NCBI RefSeq assembly: GCF_022581195.2
Contig: NC_061468.1
Location: 10,682,001-10,746,000 of the forward strand
Source: Helicoverpa zea
Taxonomy: Eukaryota > Arthropoda > Insecta > Lepidoptera > Noctuidae
Direction of reading: 5' to 3'
Length of the DNA stretch: 64,000 nucleotides
Under the pieces are notes generated by a model. It did not search any database. It was given only the letters and a program-made list of their open reading frames with translations, and was not told the DNA's origin. This document shows positions 10,801-23,000 of this stretch, one piece after another; the first letter of the stretch is position 1, and every line of letters begins with the position of its first letter. The position numbers were made by a program, and so were the translations under genes.

Positions 10801-13800
10801 GCCGCGGGAATCCTATGTACCAACCTGTGTACCAACCTTACCTAACCTTATTAACCTATATCCACTTCTTCTCTTTCAAAGAAATAAGTAGCCTTTGTAC
10901 TTGATCCTATTTTGTCTTGTCTTATTAACTGTGTACAAAAATTAAAAATAGATATAGTGAATTTACTTCTCCTTCTGTTTCCTATAGGTATCTATAAACG
11001 GTAATAGTTTGGAGAGTCCAACTAAAACTCGCAAAAATATTTCTATATTACTAAACAGAAAGAAGAAAAAGAAGACGCGGAACGTCTCCAAGCGGAACAG
11101 GAGCGACTGGCGCGCGAGGCTCAGGAGGAGGCAGCCAGGATCGAGAAACAACGCCTGGAGGAGGAAAGGATGGCCAGGATTGCTGCTGGGGTAAGACATT
11201 AGTTCTTTAGGGACCTTTAAAGTATTTAAAAATGGTCTTTGTTTTAGCAATTTGCAGGGTTAAGCATTTGAGGCTTGAACATTGCCAACCTGCATTGAGA
11301 ATGTTGATTACTCATTTCATCAGTATATGAGAAAAGGGCTGTAAAAGAGGCCTGCATTATGAGTTTTTCAGTTGCTTTTTATACCGGTGGCAGTTAAATT
11401 AACAACAGCAAAAAACTAACAGCTACCTCGATATTTTCTACACAATTTAGTTACCAGCCGATCCTGAACCACCACCGCCACCGCCGCCACCAGAACCGAC
11501 AGAAGGAGAGCCTGCAGAAGGCGCGGAAGGAGTAGAAGGAGAAGCAACAGAAAGCGGGGAAGGAGGAGAGGAGAAACCAGAGACAGCGGAGACAGCCTCG
11601 GAAGTGGCAACTACTATCACGGACTTAACTCCAGGAGAGGTACCTACCGTTATTTGTTTTTTGAAATATTGAGTTTCTGACCATGAAGTCTTTTTTCCGA
11701 TGGAAAATGATCAAATGACTCTTCTCGCTGTGGGTTAGCCGCGGTGAGGAGTGTCAGACAACTGACTGAACTGACAGACTGACAAAAACCCATCATGTAC
11801 CTTTGTAGGCCTTTTATGTACCAGAGCCGTGGTAATTCTTTTGAACAATCCCCGGCAGTACTATGAAAAGTCTAAGAATATATAAACGCCTAATTGTAGT
11901 ATGGTACCTTGATTTTCAAACACTTAAATCGAGCAAAAAGTCGAGTCTCTGTGTAAGTTTGTCGCAAAAATAATCATCCCAATTCTCCTGTTCGAAGGGG
12001 GGTCCAGAAGAAGCTATGTTAGATGAGGATGTGGGAGAAAAAGAAGAAGAGTTTCATTCCGACATAGAAGTGGAGGGAGAGGATTACATCCCTCCCGGAG
12101 GTCTGTTCGTGCCAGGCTTGTATACACCAGCCAATGAGCTCGCTAAAGCTAATGGACTGGCTTTCTTCTATCCCAAGGTGCTTGGTGTTTCTATTTTAAT
12201 TGCGACAATTTTTGTTGATTAGCCAACATTTCATTTTCCATAGTCTGACATGTTAAATAGTGTTAACTGGAGTAGCTATTTTCGAAGTGCATCATATTGA
12301 TATAAATTGCTAAATTCAAATTCAAATTCAACGTCAATTCAATAAGGAACTCTTTCAATTTCAATTTAAACTTATTTAAGTTTTATCCATTGTCCTATCA
12401 GTAACCTCTTCCTGACATTTTGCAGCAAGTAGCAGACTTGGCAGAGGTGATAGAGACAGAGTACCTGCCGCCGCACGTGCTCGTCATATTCCCCATAGAC
12501 AAGCGCTACGATGTTCAAGAGGTCGTCAACTTGTACTCCTCCGAGATCTTGAATGTGAGTCCAAAGTTAACATAGTTGTGTCCGAAACTGGCTATCTCTT
12601 TAGCAATGTATAAAAAAACAAATGGTTGTCTTCGGAGATGCAAAGATATGTGACTGACTGGTACTGAACTAAGCCATCTTCCCACATACATGCAACAAGT
12701 CCTGAGATGAAATAATAAATTAGGTACCGATTACCGATAAAAATAGCTTCAGATTTTTAAATTCTATTGTTCCACTAGGTATATAGTAGGTAATTAGGTA
12801 TTTTGAGTAGTCTGGAGTGGCAAGGGCGGATCCACCGTTGTGGGCACGATGGGCATGCCCACAACCTTATTACCTAGACTTGTGACATCACAGTTTTACG
12901 ATAGGCTGATGATAACACTAGGGAACAAAATAATACTTTTTTTTGTTGCATTTAATTTTATGACTGTTGTTTACTAATTCGAGATCACCATATTTTTTTC
13001 TTACAGCTTTAGTTTTTGAGGTACTCTTGTGTCCCAAAACTCAAAAAAAATCGCGCTCGCTACGCTCGCGGCTTTTTCACTTTGCGGTGGTTTAAGTCCA
13101 ATGTCGAAAAAGTTAGATTAGTTTAAGTTAAAATTGAAAGTAGAAAAGGATAGCACCCCCATAACGCCCTCTTTCAGGACTTACTGGTTAACAAGAAGCG
13201 GTGAAGAACAAAACAAACTTCCCAGCAACACAGCTGTCTATTACAATAAAATTATTATTATTTACAATAGTCACTATTTTACATTTTTTTGTACAAAACA
13301 GTACCAAAACTCAAAAAATCTCGCGCTCGCTACGCTCACGGTTTTTTCACTTAGCAGTGCCTTTTTTTTACTTGTTTCTGTGATTTCGTGTCCCAAGACT
13401 CCAAAATTTTGCGCTCGCTACGCTCGCGCAAATTTATACGGTTTTATACCATGTCTTCGCTTTTGGTTTTATAACTTGGTAACTACGACGAAATCTAAAA
13501 AATGTTCCGGCTTGCTACGCTAGCGCAAAAAACAAAACTACTCACAATCTTTCCATACATAGGGGTGCTTTAGTAATGATTGCACCCGGTACATAGGCTA
13601 GAGACGGAACTGATAGTGAGCATAATATGAGTTTAGATATAATTAAAAAAAAAAAACGTTTTTTTTAAGCATTATTAGATTGGTTCGTAATTTTATTTTG
13701 TCGTTTTTTTTTGGGGTGCTCAATAGGTAGCAGCCCGGGGTGCCACCCGATGCTATGCCGCCACTGGTAGTTGAGAAGTGCACCAAATGCGTCAAACCCT

Positions 13801-15140
13801 CCCTATATTGGCTTACTGGCTACTAGAAGTTATTGATTGAAATAGGTTTGGATCGAAACTATTTTTTTTTATCGGGTCCAACTTCCTCCTAAGTTTATTT
13901 TCATTCCTAATGCCAAAGTCCTGATGCTCAAAAAAAAGGAAATAATTTCATTCAAAAGTTCATAAACGACTTGCATAATTTTTAATGAGCATGTTCATGC
14001 TCCGACTTTTACTTTTCTAGTAGCCGCTTCTAGTTTCGATTTTCTAGTAGCTGTGACCACAACCTTTTTTGAGGGCTGGATCCGCGCTTGTGGAGTGGAA
14101 TGCAATCACACCTCGCCCCGGGTGTAATTGCCCGGGTAACTGAATTAAGGAGATTAGATAATCAATTGGTCCATGACATCCATGTAAAACACTGAGCACT
14201 ACAGAGTTTTTACATGGGATAAGGCTAGGTAAGTAATGAATAACTATGTGGTGTTGCAGATGGGTATCTTCGTGGGTGAGGACCCATATAGTGCGGAGCA
14301 CGTCGCCTACAGCATCAAGCAGTACGATAAGATGGAACGTCCGAGGAGATAGTAAGATTTCTACTCAATTTTATTTTTACATCTTTCATCTTCAGTCACG
14401 GACAAAAGCAGTTAGTTACTCAATATATATATTCCTGTCATTTTTCCGCACCTCGCGTGCCAAACTCAAACCCTCAAATGTGAAAACGCTCTTATGCTCT
14501 ACATATTAAAGTCCAATTTTTGCACAACTTTTTCAAATCTTCCCCCAGCTTCGACCGCCTAGCCCTGATGGTCTCGCGCAAGCGTTCCTTACCTCTACTC
14601 CAGCTGGCTGGGCTGAACCCCATATATATCAGCTCTGACGTCATCAGCGGGGAGAGGGAGTGTCTCGCCATGTTCCCTGTCGGCTACGGAGACGATCACG
14701 AGGAGATTGAGAGCGTTGAAGAAGAGGAGGTCGTGGTAAGGAGTCTAAAGTTGTTGAGTAAGGAGGCTGTTAGACTTGTTAGGCTTCCTCTTTGCAGTGA
14801 GAAGAAGGAAATGGAGAAAAGATTGATAGGAATGTAAGATGTTTCTCTAAGGGTAATCAGAAGCCAGTATCACAACCATTCTTACCCCTCCCTATACCGT
14901 TGTACCATTTGTATATGGTTCACATAGAAAATAATTCTGTAACTTGCATTCACAGGTAACTGAACAGCCACAAGAAACAGTTCAAGAGGTATGTCTTGAA
15001 TTTAGAGTTATTATAGAGGTAGATAGCTATTTTTAGGGGAGATCGTTAAACTAAAAATCATTAATTATCATCAGACTGTTGCTGCCGAAGAGAGACCGGA
15101 AGACGAAGACGAGGATGAAGAGGAAGAACCGACCATGTGA
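7856..15140 (+). CDS. thioredoxin-domain protein of the TXNDC3/TXNDC6 (NME8/NME9) type, 15 exons, complete
   Basis: Exons: 7856-7949, 8308-8411, 8619-8690, 9022-9174, 9472-9670, 9879-10049, 10439-10602, 11059-11190, 11451-11639, 11998-12177, 12426-12554, 14260-14351, 14549-14735, 14956-14988, 15075-15140. They total 1965 nt and 654 aa, in phase throughout. An N-terminal thioredoxin fold spans about residues 30-140, with active site YSDFCGPC (CGPC at 40-43; the usual Trp before it is Phe) and the conserved SEPAFLFLV strand. Residues of the exon at 9879 (VHALLAGPVLVVLF) resemble a degenerate nucleoside diphosphate kinase domain. Then come a charged coiled-coil (residues 320-363), a proline/glutamate-rich linker (364-426), a C-terminal domain and a very acidic tail ending EEEEPTM. 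Relatives are sperm-flagellum and ciliary dynein-associated proteins, so an axonemal, probably testis-biased role is inferred. The split between NME8 and NME9 orthology cannot be settled here. Confidence 0.82.
9690..9835. repeat. fragments of interspersed repeats
   Basis: 'ccaactaagttggggtcagcttccagt' is a SINE-A tail in reverse orientation; 'cccactgctgggtacaggcctcctctca' is a separate lepidopteran repeat that recurs at about 49405-49465. Confidence 0.55.
10690..10860. repeat. GC-rich interspersed repeat of unknown class
   Basis: A block of clearly different base composition from its AT-rich surroundings (GGGAGCGGGGG..., 'aaaggcggaggagtgtgccgg', 'ggccgcgggaatcc'), ending in a partial duplication ('gtaccaacctgtgtaccaacc'). 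It is probably a LINE fragment, but I see no coding motif. Confidence 0.35.
12555..14259. other. large intron 11 of the thioredoxin-domain gene with repeat insertions
   Basis: Holds a block (about 12830-13760) with four copies of the motif GCGCTCGCTACGCTCGCG or close variants (around 13050, 13322, 13412 and a weaker one at 13512). It also holds a Jockey-type LINE tail similarity near 13185-13235 ('acaagaagcggtgaagaacaaaa', 'cttcccagcaacac') and a minus SINE-A fragment at 14096-14235. No additional exon is needed for frame continuity. Confidence 0.5.
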
Positions 15141-15336
15141 TAAGCCTGAATCATGAAGTCACCCTCACGAACTGCCGATAAGTTTATGTAATGGCGAATT
15201 CAAACAGCGAGTCACTCGTGCTTGTACGGAAGCTTGGAATTGAGTTCCGCTACGACCCTGCACAACTTTATTTTTTAGCTTCCACTGACCAGCGTCAGAG
15301 TAGATGCCGTTAAAGTATGTCTAAAAAAAATATTCA

Positions 15337-15342
15337 AATAAA
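15337..15342 (+). terminator. poly(A) signal of the thioredoxin-domain gene
   Basis: AATAAA about 200 nt downstream of the TGA at 15138-15140. Confidence 0.6.
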
Positions 15343-15457
15343 AGCAAATGTCATAAAAATATTTTATTTTACTGTATTTGTTTGTACAGATAGATAAACC
15401 GAGGTTTACTGGTGAATTGAATTCATCAACCGATAGGAGTAACTTTTCTACCGACCG

Positions 15458-15760
15458 ATGAAAAATAGTCTAAACTTGATTAATCTTAAATATCTCATGG
15501 AACTGAATTGGCTGCGATGGTACGGACATGTTAAAAGGAGACCACCTGAGTACATCGGCAATGCGACATTCAATCTCGATATACCCGGTCAAAGGCGCAG
15601 AGGCAGGCCAAAACTGCGGTGGTTGAGTGTCGTAAAGAAAGACATGGAAATCTGCGAACTCAAAGAGGAAGATGTCCAGGATAGAGCGAAGTGGAAGAAG
15701 AAGATACGGAAAGCGGAACCCATCACAAGACGGGATAAACGCTAAGAAGAAGAAGAAGAA
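15458..15760 (+). mobile_element. LINE fragment: C-terminal tail of a reverse transcriptase ORF
   Basis: Encodes NWLRWYGHVKRRPP, then RRRGRPKLRW and RDKR before a stop and an (AAG)n run. 'RWxGHVxRMPxxR...GRPxxRW' is the typical C-terminal end of RTE-type LINE polyproteins, which are 5'-truncated on insertion. The AAG repeat fits the simple-repeat 3' tail of such elements. It is not a host gene. Confidence 0.75.
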
Positions 15761-16830
15761 ACTACTTATCTTTATACAAAACTAAAAATAAAATACTATA
15801 TACAAAATATACAACATGTAACGTAATTAACGCACACCCTCAAACACGCCAATTAGAATATTATGTTATAATCATAATACATACACTGAATTTTTAATTT
15901 AACATGAATATGCATTGTTATTTACTAAATTAGTTATACCAATTCTTGGAGAACTTTTTGGTCATACTACTACGCACGCAAATATCGCGCCGCGCGCCGC
16001 TCGACTCGACACAACATAACGAAACTACGGAAAAAGCCGACAATACACGAAGTCTTATTACTTTGAGTTACGGTCTATTTGAATTTGTTTTGACTGTACA
16101 GGGTTAATATGACAATAATTTCCGTAGTTTTAATTATTTTTGGGATAAAAAATTACCTATATTAAAAATGATATAAATCGATTCAGTAAACGATTCTGAA
16201 TAAACTAATTTCAGGATGTGCGTTAATTAAGTTGCATGTTGTATATGTATAAACATAAAACATAATATAAAAGAGCATCGATCAGGCGTCGAAGTATTCC
16301 TTCGCATTACTGTCCTCCGGAAACGTGCCCAGAAGACTGGCTCCATTGCCACGTTGTTTAAATAAAGCAAATAGTATTGATATTACCTAAAATAACCTGT
16401 TTCTTTTATTAGTTCCAAAGGTTCCAACTAAGTAACTGTTAGTAATCTGTGCCAAAACGGCCACCTCTAAAATTATATATTTTCTGTGCTCACTTGGTGA
16501 CATTCACTTGTGTCAAGTCTGGCTGTCAAGTTAACGCGAAACGTCACAGTATTCTCTAAGTTTTATAAATGAAAACATTTCAATTTGAGGGAAATTCGTA
16601 AAATGTTCAGAATATTATATGTTCTCGAACTTTATACTATCTTAAACTTCTTCTAGTTCCCTATGTTTTTACGGACAATTTTTAAACATGTATGCGTGAG
16701 AACAATAATGGTTCATGTTTAAATTTGGGGTGTACACAACCCATTGTGATGTCTCATGGGAGTCGAAATTAGTGTTTATGTGTTGTGCTGTCGAGGTTCA
16801 TAGTTTTGGGTCAGACTTCTGGTGATAAAA
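15761..16830. other. intergenic region and presumed ABCA promoter/5'UTR
   Basis: AT-rich and without a credible ORF. A short GC-richer piece at about 16270-16365 ends in an AATAAA (16360-16365) and may be the 3' end of an unidentified transcript or repeat. The ABCA promoter should lie in the last few hundred bases; I could not assign elements. Confidence 0.35.
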
Positions 16831-17022
16831 ATGAAGTGCAACATGAGAGTGTTGACGGTTTTGATGTGGAAACATGCAGTGGTCAGGGCGCGAAGGTTTA
16901 TCCACACAGCTGTGGATCTGGCGTCCCCCTTAATGTTTTTCATCCTCCTATTTGTTTTAAAAAGTTACATAAATATGAATCCTGAAAATAGCAGAAGGGT
17001 GAAAGATCCAGTGGCCAATACG
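16831..17022 (+). CDS. ABCA exon 1: N-terminus and first membrane helix
   Basis: Codes residues 1-64. MKCNMRVLTVLMWKHAVVRA is the short cytosolic N-terminus with the WKH motif typical of ABCA proteins. ASPLMFFILLFVL (about 31-43) is TM1, and the basic KSYINMNPENSRRVKD region opens the extracellular loop. The ATG at 16831 is preferred to the one at 16843 because it is first, but either is possible. The donor is ACG|GTGAGT, phase 0, and joins a 10.5-kb intron. Confidence 0.85.
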
Positions 17023-20000
17023 GTGAGTTTTTGTAAATATTTAATTACTACCTACTTGCGCACTCATAATATAATGTTTTTTACAATGTCAGATATTCAC
17101 ATTATTTTGCATTTTACATTGGTAGGTTCCACGACCCACTGACCCAGGTTTTAAGGTAAAATTTAATTCTTGGTAATCGTCAAAGTGGACTAACAATGTT
17201 TGTAGAATAGAATAATAAGTAATGAAACTATTTAAATTTGAATTTCCTTAACGCCTCTAATGGTACACTCTGACCCAATTTAGTAAAATTATGTTTACAA
17301 CACAATACTTTAATTAGTAGAAGAGGATAATTTTTATATTAGCCGAGCTGAAAATAAATGTGCTGGGCTTGAATCCAGTTAAACTAGAAGTCAACCACAT
17401 CATACTTCGTTGAGAAAAGACTAGGTAGATGATGAGTGACAGATTATAATTTGAATTTTATGCAACTCAAGCATTTACCTGAGTTGCATAAAATTTGCAT
17501 TTCCAAAACTGATTTACTTTAACTAACAGCACAATAAAATTTTCACAAGCTACTGGGCAGTATGTTATAGGTTCAATTCAGTATTTCGCATCATATGGTG
17601 CCTCTTCATTCCTGAAGGTTGGCCGTCAGCTACTCTCTGTCTCGTTGTGCATAGAATTGTCATTCTGTGTAAGACAACAAAAATAGTCAAAGCAGGGCCT
17701 CACTTCATGAACATCATGAAAGTAATCAAAAGTTAAATAAATTCTGTCTCAGTTGGATTATTGTAATATTTTTTCTAGTTCTCCAATACTTTGAACACCC
17801 AGAAAGCTAGACTCCAAAAATTATCACAGTCCATAATTTTATCTCTATTCTATTGTTGTGAAATACTATGTAATAATGCACAACTTAAATGGTAAAACAT
17901 TAACGCCCAAATTCACTGACAGCATATACATTGATGTTCTCAAAACAACTGTTTTCTAGGACTTCTTAGATTAAAGTTTCAAAATAAAACGAACAGTTTT
18001 TTTAAGAAAAAGGATATTTATGTGGTTGATGAACTTGGGCCTACGTGGCCTCTTGGCTATAGATGTTCAGGGAATTCCCCAACTTACTCACTGATGTTGT
18101 AGTAAAGATCTACAATTAGCATAACTTACAAGTGATGGTACAGAGCCGTATACATATTTATAAATAGCTTTTGTGTTGCAAATATTTCTTGAAATGCTTT
18201 TATATTTTATACTAGCTTCTGCCAGCGGTTTCACCCGCATCCCGTGGGAACTACTTCCCGTACCGGGATAAAAAGTAGCCAATAGCCTTCCTCGAGAAAT
18301 GGGCTATCTAACACTGAAAGAAATTTTCAAATCGGACCAGTAGTTCCTGAGATTAGCGCGTTCAAACAAACAAACTCTTCAGCTTTGTAATATTAGTCTA
18401 GATTGAAAGAACTTTCTGAGTTAAATAAAGACAAATATTTAGTTACCTAATAATTAGATACATTGTTATTATTAGTCACACATTATGTTATCTTCTAATA
18501 ATATGTAGGTAGTACAATGATATTAGAATGCAATGCCAATGATGATAAGACTATGTCTCATATTCCTTATGGCATGAGCCTCATTGGCATTGCATGTTAT
18601 CTAATACTTAAACATATTAACTTAGTCAAAATATCTAATAATATTTTCGTTGTAGCAATTAACTTAAGTATTCTGCCATAGTTGGTGTTGATGTTTGCAG
18701 TTTTTAAGTTACTCTATTTTGTTTTCTTTTCCTTCTTTTATCGCAACGTAGTAAATTACGATTGTATACTTTACGTGGAAAAGGCATCAACAGAAGCGAC
18801 CATACAATCACCCGTCGCTCGCACGGTGAGTCACAAGTGACGTCACACTCGCTGCCAGTGGGGGCCACTCGTTCCCAGCGTAGAAAGTATCATGACTCAT
18901 CATTTTATTAGCTCGAACTTCGACAGGTCTTACAAGGAAAGGGTAACAACACTCCATAAAAAGTATTTTTGCTGTTTATATCCTATCATTTACCTGTCTT
19001 CCCCAATATTCTATCCATCTGTGAATTTGTTTACTACAGATAGGATTATCAGATTAGCCCCATTCCTACAAGTACCTAATTCCTATCTCTAGGAAGCCAA
19101 TCAACCTAATACTGGGACCGGTCGTGAGATACCAGTAAATAAAAGTTCCTTTATTTCGCATTGAATCTCTAACAAACGTTATCAATATTTATTTACGAAT
19201 AACTAAACAATAATATACCCATGACTATACCGAACTTTGCATAGAGCATAGATAGAGAGAGAGAATAATATGGCATAGAGTAAACAATCAAGGTCTCGTC
19301 ATGACCCGCTATTAAAACTAAACGAAGTGTGCCCCTATTATGTTAACTATGTTGTTATCTCTACAATAGTTCTGTCGGTAAACAGTACACATTGAACGCA
19401 TACATACATAGATACATAAATATTACTTTGTAGCGAGTACTTTTATCATATCACACGTTTAAAGTAGCACCGTAGTAGTAGTGTTAGCCCAATAGTTGAA
19501 GCACCAACCTCTCAAGTCTGAGGGTTCGATTCCAGGTCAGAAAAGTACCAATGTACCTTACTTGCTTAAGTAAACCCTGTTTCTACCACATCGGTAGGCG
19601 AAACGACAAGCATCGTACAGGCCTTAAATAACCTGACTGACGAGAACAAAAAAACTGGTGGACAAATATGCAGAAAGAGATCGAACAAGAAAATCTGATC
19701 ACACATATGTACAGACAATTCAGAATAGAGTTCTCTGGCGCAGACATACAAGGAGACCCGACCCCAGGTTCGATAATGTTTTGCGAGAAGCATAACACTT
19801 GACACCTGTGTGATCTAAACGGTTCGGCCTAAGCAAACCTACGTTCATAAATATCCGATAGCTAACATTTATTTGGCAGTTATGTTCTAGTATCATGCAA
19901 AGGCGAGGGATAGTCAACGACAGGCCTAAATTAAATATCAAAAGTATTCCTACTTGTTCCCTATAGTGTTGACCTCTTCCTGAGGGAGCTACTTCCCCCA

Positions 20001-23000
20001 ACCGAATAAACACAGGAATGTTATTTTAAAACAATATCCAAGAGGTTTCCTGGATATTGTTTCTCGTCGTTCTCGTTAATAAGTTGTTAAAAATCTTTAA
20101 AATGCATGTCCTTCTATGGGATTGAAGTGAAAGGAGATCAAATAGCGAAATTTTTGATGAATAACCTTTTACATATTTATGTTTTAAATATATTTGTAGT
20201 GTGGGAAAGTAGTAATAACCTGCTTTCTTATTCGTTACAAGGATAATGAAAACAGCCTGACAACGTATCGTGTGTAATTATAAGTTAATAACACGTAATA
20301 TGAAGCTCTATAAAGCTGGCAGTACAAAGTGGGCAAAAATTAAAAAAAAAGCTCAAAATTTGTTGCTAATTTGTTGCTAATTAGTTGCCAAATAATCGAT
20401 TTTTTTGCTTTTGCCGATTTCGAGAAATCGTCAACAATGCTAGCTTCACCATAAGCTGGCATGGATTATAAGATAAAAGTAAAGGTAAAATAAACAAAAT
20501 CACTACAAATTTGTTGCTAAGGATGATGGGCAATTTTGTATGAACCCTGGCCTGATAACCAATAAAGTTCTAATGTATATTAGATTATTGCTTATACCCT
20601 ACAGTTACTGAAATAAAACAGTTCATGTCAAGAATCTACCGGAAATAAGTACAGTCGGGCACAAAAGATTTATACTTTTTGCACCGTTTTTTTTATGTTA
20701 AAATAAGATCCATAGTAGGAAAAATCATTGTATGATGTATTTTCGTCAACTCATCACTTATTTAAATAAGCCTAGGGTAGACTATCAATTAAAATCGGTC
20801 TTAACTATACTTCGGCCGTTCAGAGAATGCGTTCCTGACACCTATCAGTTAGTCACGACTAGTGATGGGCACAACATAACACTGAGTTCGTTACCGTTCC
20901 TTCAAAATGAACCGCCGCATTATTTTAAGATTATTTTCGTTTTAAATTGGCGGAATCATTTGTTTTATATTTTAGTTATTTAAGTGGAAACCAAAAAAAG
21001 GTAATATTCATATAATAAAATTGTTTTATTTATTCTTTGTTACAAGTACATTGAATTGAATGTGCGAACAGAATATTAATCAGACTCCGATTTGCTTGAG
21101 GAGGTGGTGTCTTCATCATCATCTTCGCCTACATGTATAATTATATTATTATCAATAACAGAATCAATCCTGATATCTCGGTCTAACAAAAGCCGGGTAA
21201 TCAAATAAAAACAGATCGAAAACACTTGAAAAACGTGGTCTATGCGCACGAAACGACAACGGACGACTGTTTTAGCGTCACAAAATGGCGGCCCATAACG
21301 CCATTTGGGGTTACCATTTTTAATCTAAGTATAAAAATGCGGTTTGGTCATAGTTTTATTTTTATATTTCATAAAAGTTATAATTAAGTCTTATAGTCCA
21401 TTATTTTCCAATTCTTAAAAAGAAAATCAAAACGTATTATTTTATATTATAACTGTATAAGAACAGATTACGATACTTGCCTGTTATTTTTAGCACAGCA
21501 CTACAAAATATAAACCGCTGACATAACCTTGTAATAGCGCAGTATAGATTTAGAAAAATATTGTTTACCAAGTTATTTGACACTCAGTTTGGCACAAAAT
21601 TATAACATTCATTGATTATTGATATAATAATGTTGTTTTAATGCTCCTCAATTGTTAAAACGGTAAACAACCAGCAAAAATATTTTTATCGTAACTGCAA
21701 CGCCATTGCAAAGTTACGTCGTCAGTTCAATCGCGACGTGTCAGGAACGCATTCTCTGAATGGCCGAACTATAGGCATAATTGTTTTAATAGCAAAACAA
21801 AACATAAAAACTTTTACTTCTACCACCGTATATTATTTCCATTATTGGAGATAACATATCCTCGTTCTGCGGCACCAGGATAGTCGGCCCTGGGTTGTCG
21901 AATTATTACAAAAGTAGCGACCCACCCCAGCTTCGCACGGGAAAACAGTATTTACTCACTATTTAACGAATGTTATTACACATACAAACCTTCCTCTTCA
22001 ATCACTCTATCTTTGAATAGAATAATATATTAAAAAACTGCATCAAAATCTGTTGCGTAGTTTGGAAGAGTTAAGCTTTCATAGGGACGCCGTAGGGATA
22101 AAAGGACTGAAAAAGCGACTTTGTCTTATACTATGTAGTGATGCACAAATAGTAACCAAACGGGTGGTCAAGTCCGGTTTAATCAGTAGAATAAAGTTAT
22201 TTAAGTTGTTTGTCAGATTTCACAGAGTTCTCATCATATGGCACATCAGGCTTGTTAGCCAGGACAGTCGACAGTCATTGATGATGATAGATTGATGCCA
22301 GCACATCTCTAATTCCACAGGATTATATTTCAAAGCAAGATATATTATCCTGGCCATTAGATGATGTCTGTGCAAGTACTCACGACAAGTATTTGCATTA
22401 AATGGGCTCTGAACTTGACTGAACTGATTTGAAAAATCTTTCAGTGGTGGAAAAGCTACGTTATTTGTAATAAAAAGATAGGTTTTCCTTATATCCCTGC
22501 CAATGTAGTTTAATTCACTAGGCAGTCGTAGGCTTACAGGACTGATATCTTTTTTCCCCAGTGGTTAACAATGTTCCACCCATTTTAGGGTATAAGCTAT
22601 CATTTCATGTGCAAATGGATATTATTGGCTATGCCGGTTAAAGTCACTGGAACAGCGGAATAGTTACACCAACTGTTTTCTTTTTTTATATGGACACATG
22701 CACCTTCTGTGACACGTCCTGACTGATATTGACAATAATATAAAGCACTTAACAGCCCTCCCATACAAAATGAAGTGGTTCAAGGCCATGGGCTGTCCTA
22801 TGCTATCAAGTGTCATATCTTCGTTCTCCGGTGGTTAACAAGGTTGTGCCCATAACAAAAAATGAAGCTTAGGGTATAAGCTATCATTTGATATGCGAAT
22901 GGTTTTTATTGGATATAAGGGTTAGACTCGCCGGAACGGTGGAATACGTAAACCATACGTTGTAAGTACTACCTGCTAAATAATCTTTTTTTTTTCAATA

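Noticed and set aside
15458..15745. 95-codon ORF as a host gene
   Set aside because: Its GHVxRRPP...RRRGRPKLRW pattern is the tail of a LINE reverse transcriptase and it ends in a simple-repeat tail.
16270..16365. Possible short noncoding gene or LTR end with AATAAA upstream of ABCA
   Set aside because: No paired copy, no terminal TG...CA boundaries and no splice or coding signal that I could support.
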